A stretch of DNA of 64,000 nucleotides from Rhizoclosmatium globosum (lineage: Eukaryota; Chytridiomycota; Chytridiomycetes; Chytridiales; Chytriomycetaceae): assembly GCA_002104985.1 (NCBI GenBank), contig MCGO01000009.1, positions 310,001 through 374,000 of the forward strand, in the 5' to 3' direction. Positions 10,756 to 23,238 of this stretch are shown one piece after another. Each line of letters starts with the position of its first letter. Position 1 is the first letter of the stretch. Below the pieces are notes generated by a model, which did not search any database, was not told where the DNA came from, and was given only the letters and a program-made list of their open reading frames with translations. A program made the translations under genes and the position numbers.

Positions 10756-10848
10756 GCCAAAGCAGCCACTTGATTCCCCCTTGTTGAAAAAAATAAAATA
10801 TCCTTTGACTATTATATCTGCTTTATTGAAACGTAGTTCTGAGGTACC

Positions 10849-13101
10849 TCAATCATTCCTCTTCTCCCTATCCCCATTCATTCCCATAAACGATTCATTT
10901 CCTTGGTCTGACGCGTTAACGGCCAAGCCTCTCCATGTTCCAGAGGTACTGCTTTGAGCATTCCGTGACATTCCTAAAGGAGATATCGTTGTGCTTCTGC
11001 CAGCAGCAGGAGTATGCCCTGTAGAAAGCCGCCGAGTTGTAGATGCTGCCCTCACTTCAGAGGATGAAGATACTTGACGGTTTGGTGTATCTCCCTTATT
11101 TTCTGGATTCCTGTCTTTCGCGTTCTGTGAAAACTGAGGACGTTGTGGTGACCTTAGCCTTCCAGATTCCAATAATCCTGCACGAGTTGGACTGTCTCGA
11201 GGCCTTTGACCTCGAGATGCGCGCTTCTTTGATGTACCAACACGTCTTCGGGTAAAGAGAGGCTTCATCCATTTTTCATCAAAGTCAATAAACCAGTGGG
11301 ATTCCATTGAGGTACCATCTGGGCTGGTGACCATGAATTCGTCTTCTTCTTCATCCGCCAAAGATCCTCTACGTGTTTTGCTTCTGAGGTTATAAGAATG
11401 CGCTGGAGCCCCGCCTGCACTCAACGACCGAATACCACCAGCGCCGCCAGCCCCTTCAACGCGACCACGACTTCTGAACGCCCCTTCCCCACCATACAAA
11501 GCAATTTCATCATCCCAATCCTCTTCCTCTTCACTACTCTCCCCATCCTCTTCATCCGCAACCCCAGTCTTCACCTTTGTCTCCTCCAACGCAATCCCAA
11601 CTGTCCCTCCAAGCCCCACCACACTCATCACACAAACAATCAACGTCGTCGTCCGCATCGCAGGCGCATTCTTACTCGACATTTCAAAGCTAAGCGCAAA
11701 CGCAATAGCCCCACGTAACCCAGCCCACCACAAAATCGTCTGATAATTCTGCGGCAACAGCGGCTTCCCACCCCCAGCAGGATTCAACCGATTCAACACC
11801 CTCGCCACAGGAAACACACTACACCACCGCGACACCAACACCGCAACAATCGTGAACAGCGTCAACCCGAAACTAAACACCTGCTCGCGATTCGCAAACA
11901 GGGTGACGCCAAGGTATATAAAGACAAAGTTCTCTGAGAGCTGGGAAAGGACTCTGAACATGTATTTCGTTGTTCTTCGCGTGCGGAGGGACATGTTGTC
12001 GTATGCGTAGTGTTTTAGGGTGATTGCGCAGAAGAGGAGGGATACGATTCCTGAGAGGTGGATGGAGTTTGAGAGGAGGTAGGAAGAGTAAGCGAGGAGG
12101 GTGATTATACAGGATTCGAGGGATTGGTGTTGGTGTAGGTGGGTGTGTTTGAGGGAGAGGGCTGTGATGAGGGCGATGAGGATTCCGATCAGGAGAGAGC
12201 CTGTGAATACGGTCAAGAAGGAGAGGGTTCCGTTGAGGAGGGATTGGAGGGTTGCTTCTTGGTCTTGGTATTTGGAGAGGGTTGTGAAGAGAACGATGGC
12301 GACGGAATCGTTCAATACGGATTCACCAAACACGATTGCGAATAAATCCGGGTCGACTTTGAGTTGTTGGAAAATGGCGACAACTGTCACTGGATCTGTT
12401 GAGGATAAAATGGCGCCGAACATCATGCAGTCGAGAAACGTGAGGCGCACAGAAGTAAGGTGAAGTAATACGACGAGGTAGATTAATATTCCCATGACGA
12501 TAGAGGCAATAAATGTTCCCACAAAGGCGAACGAGAGAATCGTTCCAAAGTTCTTGAAGAAGCTTTTCTGTATCAAGCTGTCAGAACATGAATTCAATAA
12601 AACCATGTTATTGACGTACGCGCTTCAAGTCGTATCCAGAGTTCAGAATAATAGGAGGCAAGATCAGGTTAAAGAAGTACCTATTACACATCTGCAAGTC
12701 AGAACCCCTAACAAAAGAACCCCACCCATGAGTCCATAAAAACAAGCTCACCGATGATCAAATGAAACCATCTCAGCAAAGTCCTTCCCTCCAGATCCAA
12801 ACCGAACAATCAGACCCACAAACGCACCCATCCCCAATGCCACAATCGTCTCATGCATAAAGATCTTTCGAATTCGCCGGCGCTCGAAAAAGTAAGAGAC
12901 AAAGAGCGTTGAAAGAAGGAGGGCTATGAGGATTAAAATGGCCCTGGTTTGAAGGTGTTTGGTTCAAAGGGGGATCATTTGATGGGTTGGTTAAGGTGCT
13001 ATTTACCAACTGGTTAAGACTACTTCTTCTTCTCCTCCAACTACTTCAACTGGTGGTGGTGGGGGTATTAGAGGGACTGATGGAAGGTCGCCTGCATCCA
13101 T
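10849..13101 (-). CDS. Endosomal-type Na+(K+)/H+ exchanger (NHX/NHE6-9-like, CPA1)
   Basis: Cation/proton antiporter of 688 residues in four exons: 13101-13007, 12943-12752, 12680-12620 and 12567-10849 (introns 63, 71 and 52 nt). It starts MDAGDLPSVPLIPPPPP. Recognised motifs are FNLILPPIILNSGYDLK, the ion-binding segment SSTDPVTVVAIF, FGESVLNDSVAIVLF and WWAGLRGAIAFALS, all typical of the organellar NHX branch that sets endosome and vacuole pH. About 10-12 membrane helices fill the first two thirds. The last 200 residues are hydrophilic, with an acidic EEEEDWDDE run and Ser/Arg-rich stretches, a likely cytosolic regulatory tail. The 5' end faces the divergent MFS gene across 175 bp. No frame break seen. 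Confidence 0.9.
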
Positions 13102-13276
13102 ATTGTGGTTTTCTTGCTTGGTTTCAAAAACAAGAGAGAACAACAAGAAACGAGATATTATACATATACTCTTGTTAATTCTCTGTTTTTGGTTAGTTGA
13201 TTAATTATACTTGCCTTTTGTTTTTTTCTTGATCATCAGATTGAAAGGATCGCAGGAATCGTTTCAAAGCCCATAC
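13102..13276. promoter_or_regulatory. Divergent promoter region (NHX / MFS)
   Basis: The 175 bp between the start codons of the minus-strand exchanger and the plus-strand MFS gene. It must carry both promoters and 5' UTRs; no clear TATA box was identified. Confidence 0.5.
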
Positions 13277-15083
13277 ATGTCAGCTGCGTCAACCGTGAAC
13301 GACGAAGCTTCCTTTGTCATTGCAGACAAGGAAATCGAGAGCATTCCTCCAGATGCTGCAAGCACTGTATCCGAACCAACAGTTGATATGGCAGATGGTC
13401 CATCAATCCATTTGTCCAGACTCCAATTCGTACTTGTATTTGTCGGACTTGCACTGGCTGTATTCATTTACTCATTGGATCAAACTATTGTTGCTGTTGC
13501 TTTACAAGCTATTGCTGGAGAGTTCAACAGTTTGGATCAGATATCCTGGGTCGGAACAGCGTACTTCATGACCGCAACTGCGTTTATTCCTGTCTATGGT
13601 GTGTACTCTTAAAAGCTCAAAATGACGCTGACTGTCCCATCATCTCATGTGTGACATATAGGTCAATTAGCTGATGTATTTGGTCGAAAAGCCACGTTCT
13701 TGCTTGCCATCGCCATTTTTGAGTTGGGCTCACTCCTTTGCGGTGCTGCAACTAATATGAATATGTTGATTGGGGCTCGTGCTATTGCAGGAAGTGGAGG
13801 GTCGGGAATCTTCTCTTTGGCGATGGTAATCATTGGAGATTGCACAAAAGCCATTGACAGGGGAAAGTACTTGGGTCTCATCACTTCGACATACGGATTC
13901 GCCTCCATCATTGGTCCAATGATTGGCGGTGTGTTTGTGGATCATGTTGGATGGCGTTGGGTGTTTTACATCAATCTGCCAATTGGATTACTCACGGTGA
14001 TTGCTGTCGTCGTCTTCCTGCCATTCCCACCAAACACTCAAAGTGGAAAACGGATGGAAGCTCTTGGAAAGATTGATTGGCTGGGAACCTTTCTATTGGT
14101 CACATGCGTTTGCTGCATTTTGATCCCTATTCAAAATGGAGGATCACTTTATGCATGGAACTCAGCAACAGTAATTTCTCTTTTTACTGTTGGATTTGTT
14201 CTCGCCGCAGTTTTGGTCTACGTCGAGGTCTATATTGCAAAATACCCACTTTTGCCTCCGGCACTCTTCAAAACTCAGTACACGTTGGCAACATTTATCG
14301 TCTCATTTTGTGATGGTGGTTCGTTCTTTATTCTGGCTTTCTACTTACCACTGTGGTTCCAAATCGTCCTTGGATGTATGTACCCACACCCGTTGCCATA
14401 ATTTTGTTAACTCGTTCTACTTTAGCATCGGCCACAAACGCTGGAATCCACATTATTCCGTATATGGTTGGAACCATTATATCATCCGTTGGTTCGGTGC
14501 AGTAACGACTGCTACTGGTCACTTCTTCCCATTCCTTCCCTTCGGTGCTATTTGTACTGCAATCGGCTCTGGACTCTTGACGACCATGAACGAATCCGCT
14601 CCAGTTTGGCAACAAATCGTTTACATGTTCATTGCGGGAATTGGAATCGGCACAGGATTCCAAATGTGTATGGTTTCTGCTCAAGTCAGCGTCACACCTG
14701 ACAAACTCGCTTCGGCTACGTCCACCAATAACTTTATGAACTCTGTCGGGTTGAGTGTTGGTATTGCGCTATGTTCTGCAATCTTCAATGGGAACTTGGC
14801 TTCCAACATTGCATCCAGCCTTGCAGCGCGTAATGTGACCCTCGTCTTGCCTGTAGGAATCCCTGAGGCTATCGTGTATCAAGATCCTTCAGTTATTCAT
14901 AATCCCGCTTACTTTGTGCCTGGCAGTGAGCTACAAAAAGCATTGGTTTCTGGTTACCTCAACACACTTTCTGTTCTGTTTTACCTGCCGTTGGGATTCT
15001 CAGGTATTTGGATTGTTGCGTGTTTGTTTTGCAAGCGAGAAAAGATTCCTCGCGGTACAGCCGAAGTTGTGGCTATTGCTTAA
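13277..15083 (+). CDS. MFS transporter, DHA2-like (14-helix), with one frame break
   Basis: Proton-coupled drug/solute exporter of the major facilitator superfamily, about 560 residues, start ATG 13277 (MSAASTVND). Introns 13599-13661 and 14376-14425. Motif A is [10 protein letters not shown] after the first intron and DHA2-like features include [32 protein letters not shown] and [13 protein letters not shown] [17 protein letters not shown]. The length suits 14 helices. Near 14496-14498 the frame shifts: ISSVGS is followed one base later by [10 protein letters not shown], as expected if TCGGG reads TCGG here. As written the product would stop at codon TAA 14502-14504. A consensus error is more likely than decay because the remaining 190 codons are well conserved. 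Confidence 0.85.
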
Positions 15084-15091
15084 ATAAGTAT

Positions 15092-16318
15092 CTATTTGGA
15101 GCCGAATCCCAATCCAAAATTTCCCTCTTTTTTTTGCACTTGAATGGGCTCTTTGATGCTGTCTTCTCGCTTGCCCAAACCTGAGCCCTCCTTCCAACCA
15201 AGTTTCGAGAGCATCGCTTCACCCACTCCCGCAACACGTGACGCTGTATCCTCCTCTATCATAATATCAGATGTGCTCTCATTCTCAATATGCTGGTTAT
15301 ACAAATGTTCGAGAACGTGTTGCTGTTGTTGTTGGGATGAAAGACGAGATGAATTCACAACTTGAGATTCGACGACACCTTGATTGTTGAAAGGTTCGTT
15401 GTGATTTTCAAACAGTTTTCGCCGTATCGAACTGCGATCTAGATATTCACTTTGGACGCTGTCATACGTAGTTGCTCCAGTCTTTGTTGTTCCCAACAAA
15501 GTCCGTTTCAAATTGTTCAACTCAGCCTTGTGTGTATTCACAATAGACACATTTCCAGTCTGAGGAGCCTCTTTCGCTTTCGATGAGAATGTTTTGATGC
15601 TCGAGTGGGTTTGTACCAGATTGGAGGAAGTTGTTTTACAGCCTGCGCAAGGCCATTCCCGATGAACATGCACTTTGAATTCCGTTGATCCAATCACCAA
15701 TTTAGTATCATGAACAAGTCGCTTTAGCTTCCCTTTCTCTTTTGCATCCGCCACTCGTTCCCCATCCACAAAAGTTCCTTGCGTTGAACCCAAATCGCAA
15801 ATATACACATAATCAGTCCAACCACCATAAACGGGACACAAAACACGCTGCGAGAATATTGTAGCGTGACTACGTGAGACGGACAGTTCTCGAAGAAACA
15901 AGTGACCCTCATCTCGTCCAAGTTGGAAAGATATATTCGAGGTCTCTGGATTGATTGTATCGATGCATATTATCTGATCAGGTGAAAAGTCCTTGAGTGA
16001 AGTGGTTATTACGACTAGGCGGATGATTGGGCTTTGGTTCTGGATTGTTTGCGCAGTTGGCTCCATTATTGTCCAGGCGTTCCTTTGAGGGTCCCAGGTG
16101 CAGTATACTCTTGTTGATGGATCATAGAGAATGTTTGATTGTTTGTGAAGGTGGCAAGGGAACGGAAGGAGGCTGAAGGTAATAGGTTCCCATTCAGATG
16201 TTTCTGGCGCCTCGGATATCTCTCCATCTTCCGTTTCATCCTGATCGTTTTTAATGTCAATTGTTGGCTGAAGTGGTCCCTTTTCGGTATCATAAAATTG
16301 AGTGGAGTTTTGAGACAT
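15092..16318 (-). CDS. AGGF1-like OCRE/FHA/G-patch protein
   Basis: 408 residues, no intron, start ATG 16318 (MSQNSTQFYD). Three domains in the order of animal AGGF1: an OCRE-like octamer segment around residues 63-83 (ILYDPSTRVYCTWDPQRNAW), an FHA phosphopeptide-binding domain around 98-205 (FQLGRDEGH, LSVSRSHATI, LGSTQGTFVDGERV), and a C-terminal G-patch (GVGEAMLSKLGWKEGSGLG). A CxxC pair (WPCAGCKTT) follows the FHA domain. OCRE and G-patch proteins usually act in pre-mRNA splicing, so a nuclear RNA-processing role is inferred. The 3' end lies 8 bp from the convergent MFS stop. Confidence 0.85.
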   Translation of the reverse strand: MSQNSTQFYDTEKGPLQPTIDIKNDQDETEDGEISEAPETSEWEPITFSLLPFPCHLHKQSNILYDPSTRVYCTWDPQRNAWTIMEPTAQTIQNQSPIIRLVVITTSLKDFSPDQIICIDTINPETSNISFQLGRDEGHLFLRELSVSRSHATIFSQRVLCPVYGGWTDYVYICDLGSTQGTFVDGERVADAKEKGKLKRLVHDTKLVIGSTEFKVHVHREWPCAGCKTTSSNLVQTHSSIKTFSSKAKEAPQTGNVSIVNTHKAELNNLKRTLLGTTKTGATTYDSVQSEYLDRSSIRRKLFENHNEPFNNQGVVESQVVNSSRLSSQQQQQHVLEHLYNQHIENESTSDIMIEEDTASRVAGVGEAMLSKLGWKEGSGLGKREDSIKEPIQVQKKEGNFGLGFGSK

Positions 16319-16344
16319 GTTCTTTTCTTTCAATCCACAATTTA

Positions 16345-17259
16345 TTATAATTTTGAAAGGAGAGTTCTGTTTGACACTTGAATTTCTGGAGCGGCCAATT
16401 TCTCAGTTGTGTCCAGAAACTTTCGAATGTTGGCTGCAGTTGTAGTTCCATGGAGGAATGCAGGTTTTATAAGGGCAACTTTCATCATCACAAGAATTAT
16501 CCCATTCAATACCAGAAGGGTCCCGAATAATCCGTTGCTGATTGCGTAGGCCAAGAGAGCATTTTGTGATGGGGATTCATCATCAACGAGCAGTACGTTG
16601 CATACAAAGGTCAGAACGAGAAGAAGCGCGCAAATTGATGCACCAAGTCCATAATTAGCTATCGTTCGATAAGAGACAGGAACTGAAATTGTGTTGTCAA
16701 CCATATTGAAGATTTGTCTTAAGAACGAAAAGCAATAGAAAACGTCCAATATAATCGTGGCAAGTCCTGACGAAGCTCCCGTTAGTAAGTATGCAAGCGA
16801 GGTTTGCTCCCGCGTCATTGAAATCAGCAACACGATAAATGGACCCAAACTCAATGCAGGGAGAATCTGTAACACATACTTCAAAGTACGATACGTTCTG
16901 GTTGACGTTTGCATTTTGAACACCTCTTTGCCACGTAGCCATGAATAATGGGCATAGAATGTTTGGTTACACGCCATAAAAAACGTCTCGGCTTTGTTCC
17001 AACTCGTGTCTCGTCCATTTATATGATAGTTTGCATCAGAGACTAGGTATCCCTGAACGCAAATCAACAGGAGGATAATCAGAGTGTTTGAAGGAGAGAA
17101 CATTGTTGCAAGATTGTAACTTTGACTTCGTGCAGGAATTTCCTTCATGAGTGTGAATACGATTGTAAAAACAAGTAAGCAAGCTGCAACTCCTGCGAGC
17201 GAGAATTCAAAGTACGCTAAACCGTGGCGGTACTCGTATATGAAAGTGGAGTTGCCCAT
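16345..17259 (-). CDS. Orphan multi-pass membrane protein
   Basis: 304 residues, single exon, ATG 17259. Six or seven predicted membrane helices (about residues 15-38, 57-72, 130-149, 153-180, 203-226, 238-265). The N-terminus is short with a glycosylation sequon (NST) and the C-terminal 30 residues are hydrophilic. I recognise no family motif: no DRY or NPxxY of class A GPCRs. It could be a lineage-specific receptor-like or transport protein. It shares a 92-bp divergent promoter with ARP1. Confidence 0.7.
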   Translation of the reverse strand: MGNSTFIYEYRHGLAYFEFSLAGVAACLLVFTIVFTLMKEIPARSQSYNLATMFSPSNTLIILLLICVQGYLVSDANYHINGRDTSWNKAETFFMACNQTFYAHYSWLRGKEVFKMQTSTRTYRTLKYVLQILPALSLGPFIVLLISMTREQTSLAYLLTGASSGLATIILDVFYCFSFLRQIFNMVDNTISVPVSYRTIANYGLGASICALLLVLTFVCNVLLVDDESPSQNALLAYAISNGLFGTLLVLNGIILVMMKVALIKPAFLHGTTTAANIRKFLDTTEKLAAPEIQVSNRTLLSKL

Positions 17260-17351
17260 TGTTGTGGTTGATTTTTGATTGTTCCTGCCGCTGTATTACT
17301 AAAGTTCGAGGGACCATTACTTTTGTTTCAATCGCATAGAATAGTTGGAAA
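17260..17351. promoter_or_regulatory. Short divergent promoter (membrane protein / ARP1)
   Basis: Only 92 bp separate the two start codons, so the promoters of the orphan membrane protein (-) and centractin (+) must overlap. Confidence 0.5.
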
Positions 17352-18849
<1,498 letters not shown>

Positions 18850-18941
18850 ATAGTCTGAAGTGTATTCAAAGAAAGAAATAAAAGGCGGAAATAGTGCACA
18901 TATTTTTGGAACAAAGGAATCTTGATTCTAAACACAGAACC

Positions 18942-20308
18942 ATGCCACAACAACCCGCAGACCCTGCAAATGATTCTACTCGAACTACTGTCCGTCGGCC
19001 TCAGTATCAACCGACTCGAGAAGAACTGTTGGCGGAGAACCAGTCTTTATTTGAGGAAATGAACGCCATGGAAGTTCAACATGAGAAAACCTTGACCGCA
19101 GCTGTCGAAGCACTGGAAAAAAGCGCAAGAGTATGAGTTTTATTGATGGCCGCGTTGTCACTGACAAAGTCTCAGGAACGACGCGCATTAGAACGACAAG
19201 TACACGATCTTCATACTGCGAACGAGCTCTTACAAAAGGAAAAAGTAGAATGGAATCGAGAACGGGATGAACTGAAATCGGAGATTGAGGTATGCTTGCT
19301 TTGGGATATCAGGATGTGTGTCTCAAAAGATTACTATATAGGAAATGAAAAAGGATTATCAATCTGCATCGAATAAGGCGATAACAGCGTTGAAAGACCG
19401 AGAATCTGTTCGATCTCAGCTTATAGCAGTTGAATGTGAAACTGGGAAACTCTTGGATTGGTTAATCGAAGAAGGCCGGTTATTGGAGGCGGAAGAAGAA
19501 GAAACTGAGGAATCACTCTATGAGCCGTCTCTTACCGAAGAAGATGAAGAGGAGGAAGAAGGAAGCTTACTGGAGTTGAAAGAGAAGCTCGAAAAGAAGC
19601 AACACTTTACTCCGAGATTCAGTCGTACCGGAAAGGGAAAGAAAATCGGAAGCAGCAAATTGGGCCAGAGCAGCTCATTATCAACACTCTATGCGACCGC
19701 GATAGCCACAACAGGAGCAATGACACCCCATGCAAGTCACAACAAACTCGTGGCTTCAAATGCATCGTTAAACACAATTGATTCGACAAGCGCCGTAAAG
19801 TCCACCGAGTTTCTAGCCGATGGGACATTCGTCCATCCAACAGAAAAATCGAAAAGCACATCAGCTTCCTCACATTTAAAGCTCTCAGTCTGTTCGCTTG
19901 CAAAACTGGCTGAAGGAAAGATCCCCGCTTCAACAAACATGGATGCCCGCATTCTTGCGCAATTATCTCAAATAACAGAACTTCTCAAAGCTGTGCTGGC
20001 GTTGCAAGAAGAAACCGATAAACAGTTATGGAGTACGCGAAAACGAGCAAAAGTGTTGGAGACTCAGTTAAAGGGATTGAGTTCGTGGAAGGATTGCGTT
20101 ATGGCGAGAGTAGGGGCAATGAACGTGAGAAAGGTTCCACTGGAAGTAATCAAGAGTCCAAGTGATATGAAAGATCCGTTGGAGACAACAAGGGAACTTG
20201 CAAAACGGCTTCAGAATGTAAGTCATAATGAGGTCTTTCTATTTCATTCGCTAAAGAAACAAATAGGCTAACCGCCAAGCTGCTGCCTTTTTGTTGGAGA
20301 GTTGTTGA
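18942..20308 (+). CDS. Coiled-coil protein of unknown function
   Basis: Start ATG 18942 (MPQQPADPAND). Exons 18942-19130, 19176-19289, 19342-20217 and 20267-20308, ending RQAAAFLLESC; product about 406 residues. Residues 30-140 are strongly coiled-coil-forming (ELLAENQSLFEEMNAMEVQH, RQVHDLHTANELLQKEK), followed by a Glu-rich stretch (EAEEEETEE) and a Ser/Thr-rich low-complexity middle, then a second short helix (ITELLKAVLALQEETDKQL). I recognise no named family. A cytoskeletal or scaffold role would fit but is inference. It follows ARP1 by 93 bp on the same strand. Confidence 0.75.
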
Positions 20309-20379
20309 ATATTACGAGATTGGTTTGTGGATAGATAAATACGTTTTTTATTACTTTTGCCTTCTACCTGACAATTTCA

Positions 20380-21625
20380 ATGTTTGCAGAACTACCTAGC
20401 ATCACGAAACGCAGTTTCTACACCCGTAGAAGATGCGTCATTATGTTCATTATAATTTGCTGCATGGCGGTCTTCTGTGTTCTAAAGCTCCAATGCACAA
20501 ATCGTTTGGATAAGTTCATCATTGAATTTGACAGTGATTCACTTCGACCGGACTGCCGCCACTTTCTGCACCACACTAAACACCCCACAGTTCGTTTTTT
20601 GGGACCCAAAGAGATCATAACTGATCGAAAAGAACTCATGAAACTCCAAAAGGCAATACCACAGCAAATTAACTTTATGCACTTCAACAACCACTTTCGA
20701 AATCCTCGATATCTTTGTGGAATTGAATCAGCCGCGAAACAAAATCCAAATCATAAAATCATTGTCCATGCAAAAAATGAGACTGACTTTGAAACACAAA
20801 CGCAAAAATGGATTCAGCTACTTGGGGACAAGATCAAAGATCGTCTGTCTTTTGAGCGGCTGGATTGGGCTCCTATGTTCGAAGATACTCCGTTACAACA
20901 GTGGTGGGCAGATGACTTGTACAAAGAAAGTAAATGGGTTGATCAGAACCTTGGGAATGCATATCGTCTTGCGCTTTTATGGAAACGTGGAGGGATATAC
21001 CTTGACAGTGATATTATTTCTATAAATCCGCTAAGTGGAATGGGTCGTTCAGTCGCAATGCAGCGAGGACCCAGAATAATGAATAACGCCTATTTCAGTT
21101 TCCCAGAGCAAGATCTCTTCGTCTGGGATATGATGGAAGAGTTTGTGTTGGGCTTTAACGGAAGCAAATGGGGCAATAATGGTCCACGTATGGTCGAAAG
21201 GTGAGAATCCATTTTTTTCGTTAACTGACACAACTGAGAACAGGACGTACAATAAATACTGTGCGAACTCCAATCCCGAAGAAAATGTAGATGAATGCAA
21301 CGGCTTGGGAATCGCGGATCCTCCGCGCTTTTTCCCTGTGCCGTACTCAAAGAGGAACCAAATCGCATTACCTTGGACAAGTCATTGCAAGCTAATGAAG
21401 TTTCTGGCTGACGAATCCATCGGGGTTCATTGGTTCAACAAATACTATAAAACACTGGGAATACCAAAGAATTCAGTCTTGGGTACTCTTATGCAGCTTC
21501 ATTGTCCGTCAGTTGTAGAAGCTTTTACTCCAACTGGACTTGGATTTGTTGAAGACGTTGGTGAGAACACTTTTCCGGAGGAGGCTAAGGAATGGATGGG
21601 TTGGGAAAAAGACGATGGATTCTAG
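20380..21625 (+). CDS. Glycosyltransferase paralogue 1 (A4GALT/GT32-like)
   Basis: Type II Golgi membrane glycosyltransferase with Gly_transf_sug and alpha-1,4-glycosyltransferase (Gb3 synthase-like) regions; transfer of a sugar to a glycan or glycolipid is inferred. Exons 20380-21200 and 21244-21625 (intron 43 nt). A membrane anchor follows a basic tail (CVIMFIIICCMAVFCVLKL). Motifs: QINFMHFNNHFRNPRYLCGI, QNLGNAYRLALLWKRGGIYLDSD with the DxD metal/nucleotide-sugar site (DSD), MNNAYFSFPEQD, FNGSKWGNNGPRMVER and ADESIGVHWFNKYY. About 400 residues, frame intact. First of seven same-strand paralogues. Confidence 0.88.
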
Positions 21626-21714
21626 TCGCGTTTTCGGCTATTCACTGTTTGGATAATAAAGGGGTTTGATTTTATGTTCAAGCTTTTTTCTGTGTCAAAC
21701 ACCCTTGCTCAAAC

Positions 21715-23198
21715 ATGAAAGTCCACTTGAAATATCGCCGCCTTATCGTCGCTGCCTTGGCTACTGTCGTATTTCTCTGCCATACATGGAACTGGCTTTC
21801 TCCTCAGCTCTTGTCTTCATCTGACTCAAAGCAAACGGAATCAGGAAACAAGGGGATAGTTCCTCTTGCTGAAGACAAAGTTGCCATTCCAAATGACCCA
21901 TTACTTCCGCCACCGGAAGATGCAGAGCCAGCAACGCCCAAAGACGGCTGTCAAAAGTTCTTTGCCCGTGCAACATCTCCAAACACAATCCTTCTGGGCC
22001 CCACACTCGAATCAGAGCCACAAGAATACGAGAATATCCCCCAAAACATATTTTTCTTGCACTATAACGAGAGGCTTATGAATCCCCGTTATCTGTGCTC
22101 CCTTGAGTCCGCAGCCCGCCAAAACCCAGACCACAAAATCTACTTGTTCGCCAGAAATGCAAAGGACTTTCGGAGAGATGTCAGCAAATGGCTTTCGCGT
22201 GTTGGAGGCGCCATGAATGATATGCTTGAAATTAGAGAACTGGATTGGGCTGACCAAATGATGGGTACACCTTTGGAGCCATGGTGGACAGAAGGCCGGT
22301 GGAAAGATAGCTCCTGGGTAGACCAGAATCTTGGAAACGCGTTTAGAATGGGTCTGATTTATAAAATGGGCGGAGTGTATATGGATCTTGACATAATCAG
22401 TTTGAACCCTGTTCGAGGTCTTGGAAGAGCTATCTCAATGCAGGATAAAGATTGGTTTAACAATGCCGTGTTTAGCCTGGAGAAGGAAGATAAATTCGCG
22501 TGGAAAATGGTTTGTGTCCCTTTACCGACGTTATCGTGCTAAAGCTATGTTCTTGAAGATGGAAGAATTCGTTGACGGGTTTAAGGGACATATTTGGGCA
22601 AGGAATGGTCCACGAATGGTCACGAGGTAAAGACGATGTGCTTTGTGGATTCGGAATATGTTTTAAATTGTTGCCAGAACGTACAAAAAGTATTGTGAGC
22701 AGGACGAAATTGATGAGTCTATGGCAGAAGTCTGTAAAACTTTGGCCGTTATGCCAACGGAACGATTTTTCCCAATCCAGTACGAACAGCGGGAGAAACT
22801 CTTTGAAGCTTTTGACGAAAGCTGTGACTTGATGGAGCAAATATCACGCGAGTAAGTTTATTCAGCTTTAAAACTGCTTTAACTCGTTTTTATTTTGTAG
22901 GTCCGTTGGAATTCATTGGGTGACTAATGTGTTTCTTCCTTAAATAATCAAATTAACTCTTGAATAGTGGAACAAACGCGTACAAACGTCCACGATTTCC
23001 ACGAAAACAATGCTCACGGTACTTATGAAGTCTCACTGTCCTGCTGTGTTCGAATCATTTCCGGAATCTCAACTTGGTGTGGATGAGAAAGCTAAGGTCG
23101 GGGCTCCTGCAGAAGTTAAGGGAGGCGATGCTTCGATGGCCTTTGATAAAAAGAAGAATGGGGTTCTTGATGGACAGAAGCCAAGAAATTTCGCTTGA
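21715..23198 (+). CDS. Glycosyltransferase paralogue 2, five exons
   Basis: Same family as paralogue 1. Start ATG 21715; exons 21715-22509, 22559-22626, 22678-22851, 22901-22919 and 22968-23198. The fourth exon is 19 nt and encodes only SVGIHW plus a split Glu codon; skipping it would break the frame. A signal anchor lies at residues 10-27 (LIVAALATVVFLCHTW). Catalytic core: QNLGNAFRMGLIYKMGGVYMDLDII (DLD). Then FNNAVFSLEKED, MEEFVDGFKGHIW and ARNGPRMVTRTYKKYC. The C-terminus is longer and Lys-rich. All five exons join in frame. Confidence 0.85.
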
Positions 23199-23238
23199 AT
23201 AAATCTTTTGTTTGGATTTCCAGTTTGAACAGATTCTG

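Noticed and set aside
11398..11718. Plus-strand frames over the 3' half of the exchanger gene
   Set aside because: Reading frames created by codon bias of the opposite-strand gene; no motifs.
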